This document shows positions 63,922 through 64,000 of a stretch of DNA of 64,000 nt, piece after piece. Both the position numbers and the translations under genes were made by a program. Where the stretch lies: positions 697,222 through 761,221 of the forward strand of contig NZ_LMEE01000003.1 of assembly GCF_001425305.1 (NCBI RefSeq), in the 5' to 3' direction. The stretch is from Phenylobacterium sp. Root1290 (lineage in GTDB: Bacteria > Pseudomonadota > Alphaproteobacteria > Caulobacterales > Caulobacteraceae). The notes under the pieces are model-generated. The model ran no database searches and was not told where the DNA came from. It saw only the letters and a list, made by a program, of their open reading frames with translations. Positions within the stretch are counted from its first letter, which is position 1, and every line of letters begins with the position of its first letter.

Positions 63922-64000
63922 GCCGCCTCCGCCGACCACCGGCGCTAAACAGTGGGGCTGGCGGAGCCGGTCACGGTCTTTGACATCGTTGAATTGGAAA
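63922..64000 (+). promoter_or_regulatory. rRNA operon leader with boxA-like antitermination site
   Basis: Start of an rRNA transcript that runs out of the window. GGTCTTTGACA at 63975-63985 resembles boxA (TGCTCTTTAACA). An ACCGGC/GCCGGT pair (63938-63943 with 63966-63971) may form a boxB-like stem. The sequence up to the edge, ATCGTTGAATTGGAAA, is like alphaproteobacterial leaders just ahead of 16S rRNA; the 16S gene itself is not included. Confidence 0.65.

Larger units (their letters stand above)
63535..63930 (+). repeat. Three tandem units containing the rrn promoter
   Basis: The region from each -35 box to the next recurs at intervals of 181 and 177 bases. Beyond the promoter, shared blocks include GCCGCCTCC, a (G)GACG...CGCCGCCGGGACG segment and a CTTGG-containing tail, so the first two units are diverged copies of about 180 bases; the third runs into the rRNA leader. 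Confidence 0.8.

Noticed and set aside
1..64000. Insertion sequences, integrase or prophage genes
   Set aside because: No transposase, integrase or phage-like frame and no flanking terminal repeats were found; base composition is fairly even.

Overview
This is a high-GC alphaproteobacterial chromosome segment, most likely from the Caulobacterales (a Caulobacter or Phenylobacterium relative). The main evidence is a complete hfaA-hfaB-hfaD holdfast-anchor operon near the right end, together with TorF-type porin, DUF3126, PAS_5 and QueF genes. The species cannot be fixed from sequence alone. No 16S gene lies inside the window, but the right edge is clearly the promoter and leader region of an rRNA operon.

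Positions 1 to about 35000 form a large exopolysaccharide (EPS) locus. It starts with an AAA-type ATPase gene and dTDP-sugar genes rfbB-rfbD-rfbA (rfbC is not present). These are followed by a family of four right-handed beta-helix proteins, three of which carry RTX calcium-binding repeats. The family brackets a Wzy/O-antigen-ligase-like protein, two GT2 glycosyltransferases and an acyltransferase. Next come an Alg14-Alg13 fusion glycosyltransferase, an FrhB-type iron-sulfur protein, and a compact export block: outer-membrane barrel, Wza, Wzc, CpsD-like ATPase, exosortase, EpsI. Polysaccharide pyruvyltransferase, Wzx flippase, CatB-like acetyltransferase, AGE-family sugar isomerase, UDP-sugar dehydrogenase, UDP-glucuronate 4-epimerase and a CapD/WbpM-type enzyme complete it. 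Together these could make, decorate (acetyl, pyruvyl), flip, polymerise and export an acidic, possibly rhamnose-containing polysaccharide. The RTX beta-helix proteins are candidates for secreted enzymes that trim or epimerise it.

Positions 35000 to 54000 are mostly housekeeping and metabolism: porin, SDR, queF, nitroreductase, Nudix hydrolase, cysE, MFS transporter, GH84 hexosaminidase, DUF3126, AlkD-like protein, PhoH, gamma-carbonic anhydrase, enoyl-CoA hydratase family, minCDE, a MASE1 histidine kinase, GMC oxidoreductase, aldo/keto reductase, a TetR regulator and a PAS protein. The minCDE operon is notable because the model stalked bacterium Caulobacter crescentus places its division site with MipZ instead.

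Positions 54000 to 64000 carry an unusual Cys-Cys/proline secreted protein, a glyoxalase-like protein, an M16 peptidase, hfaABD, a rhomboid protease, a CBS protein and an Rrf2 regulator. They end in three tandem copies of a strong rrn promoter.

Points most worth a second look are the RTX beta-helix family, the exosortase block without a visible substrate and with a Walker-A-defective CpsD, a flippase that seems to start at ATT, a leader peptide coupled to minC, a terminator directly before the phoH ribosome site, and the tripled rrn promoter.
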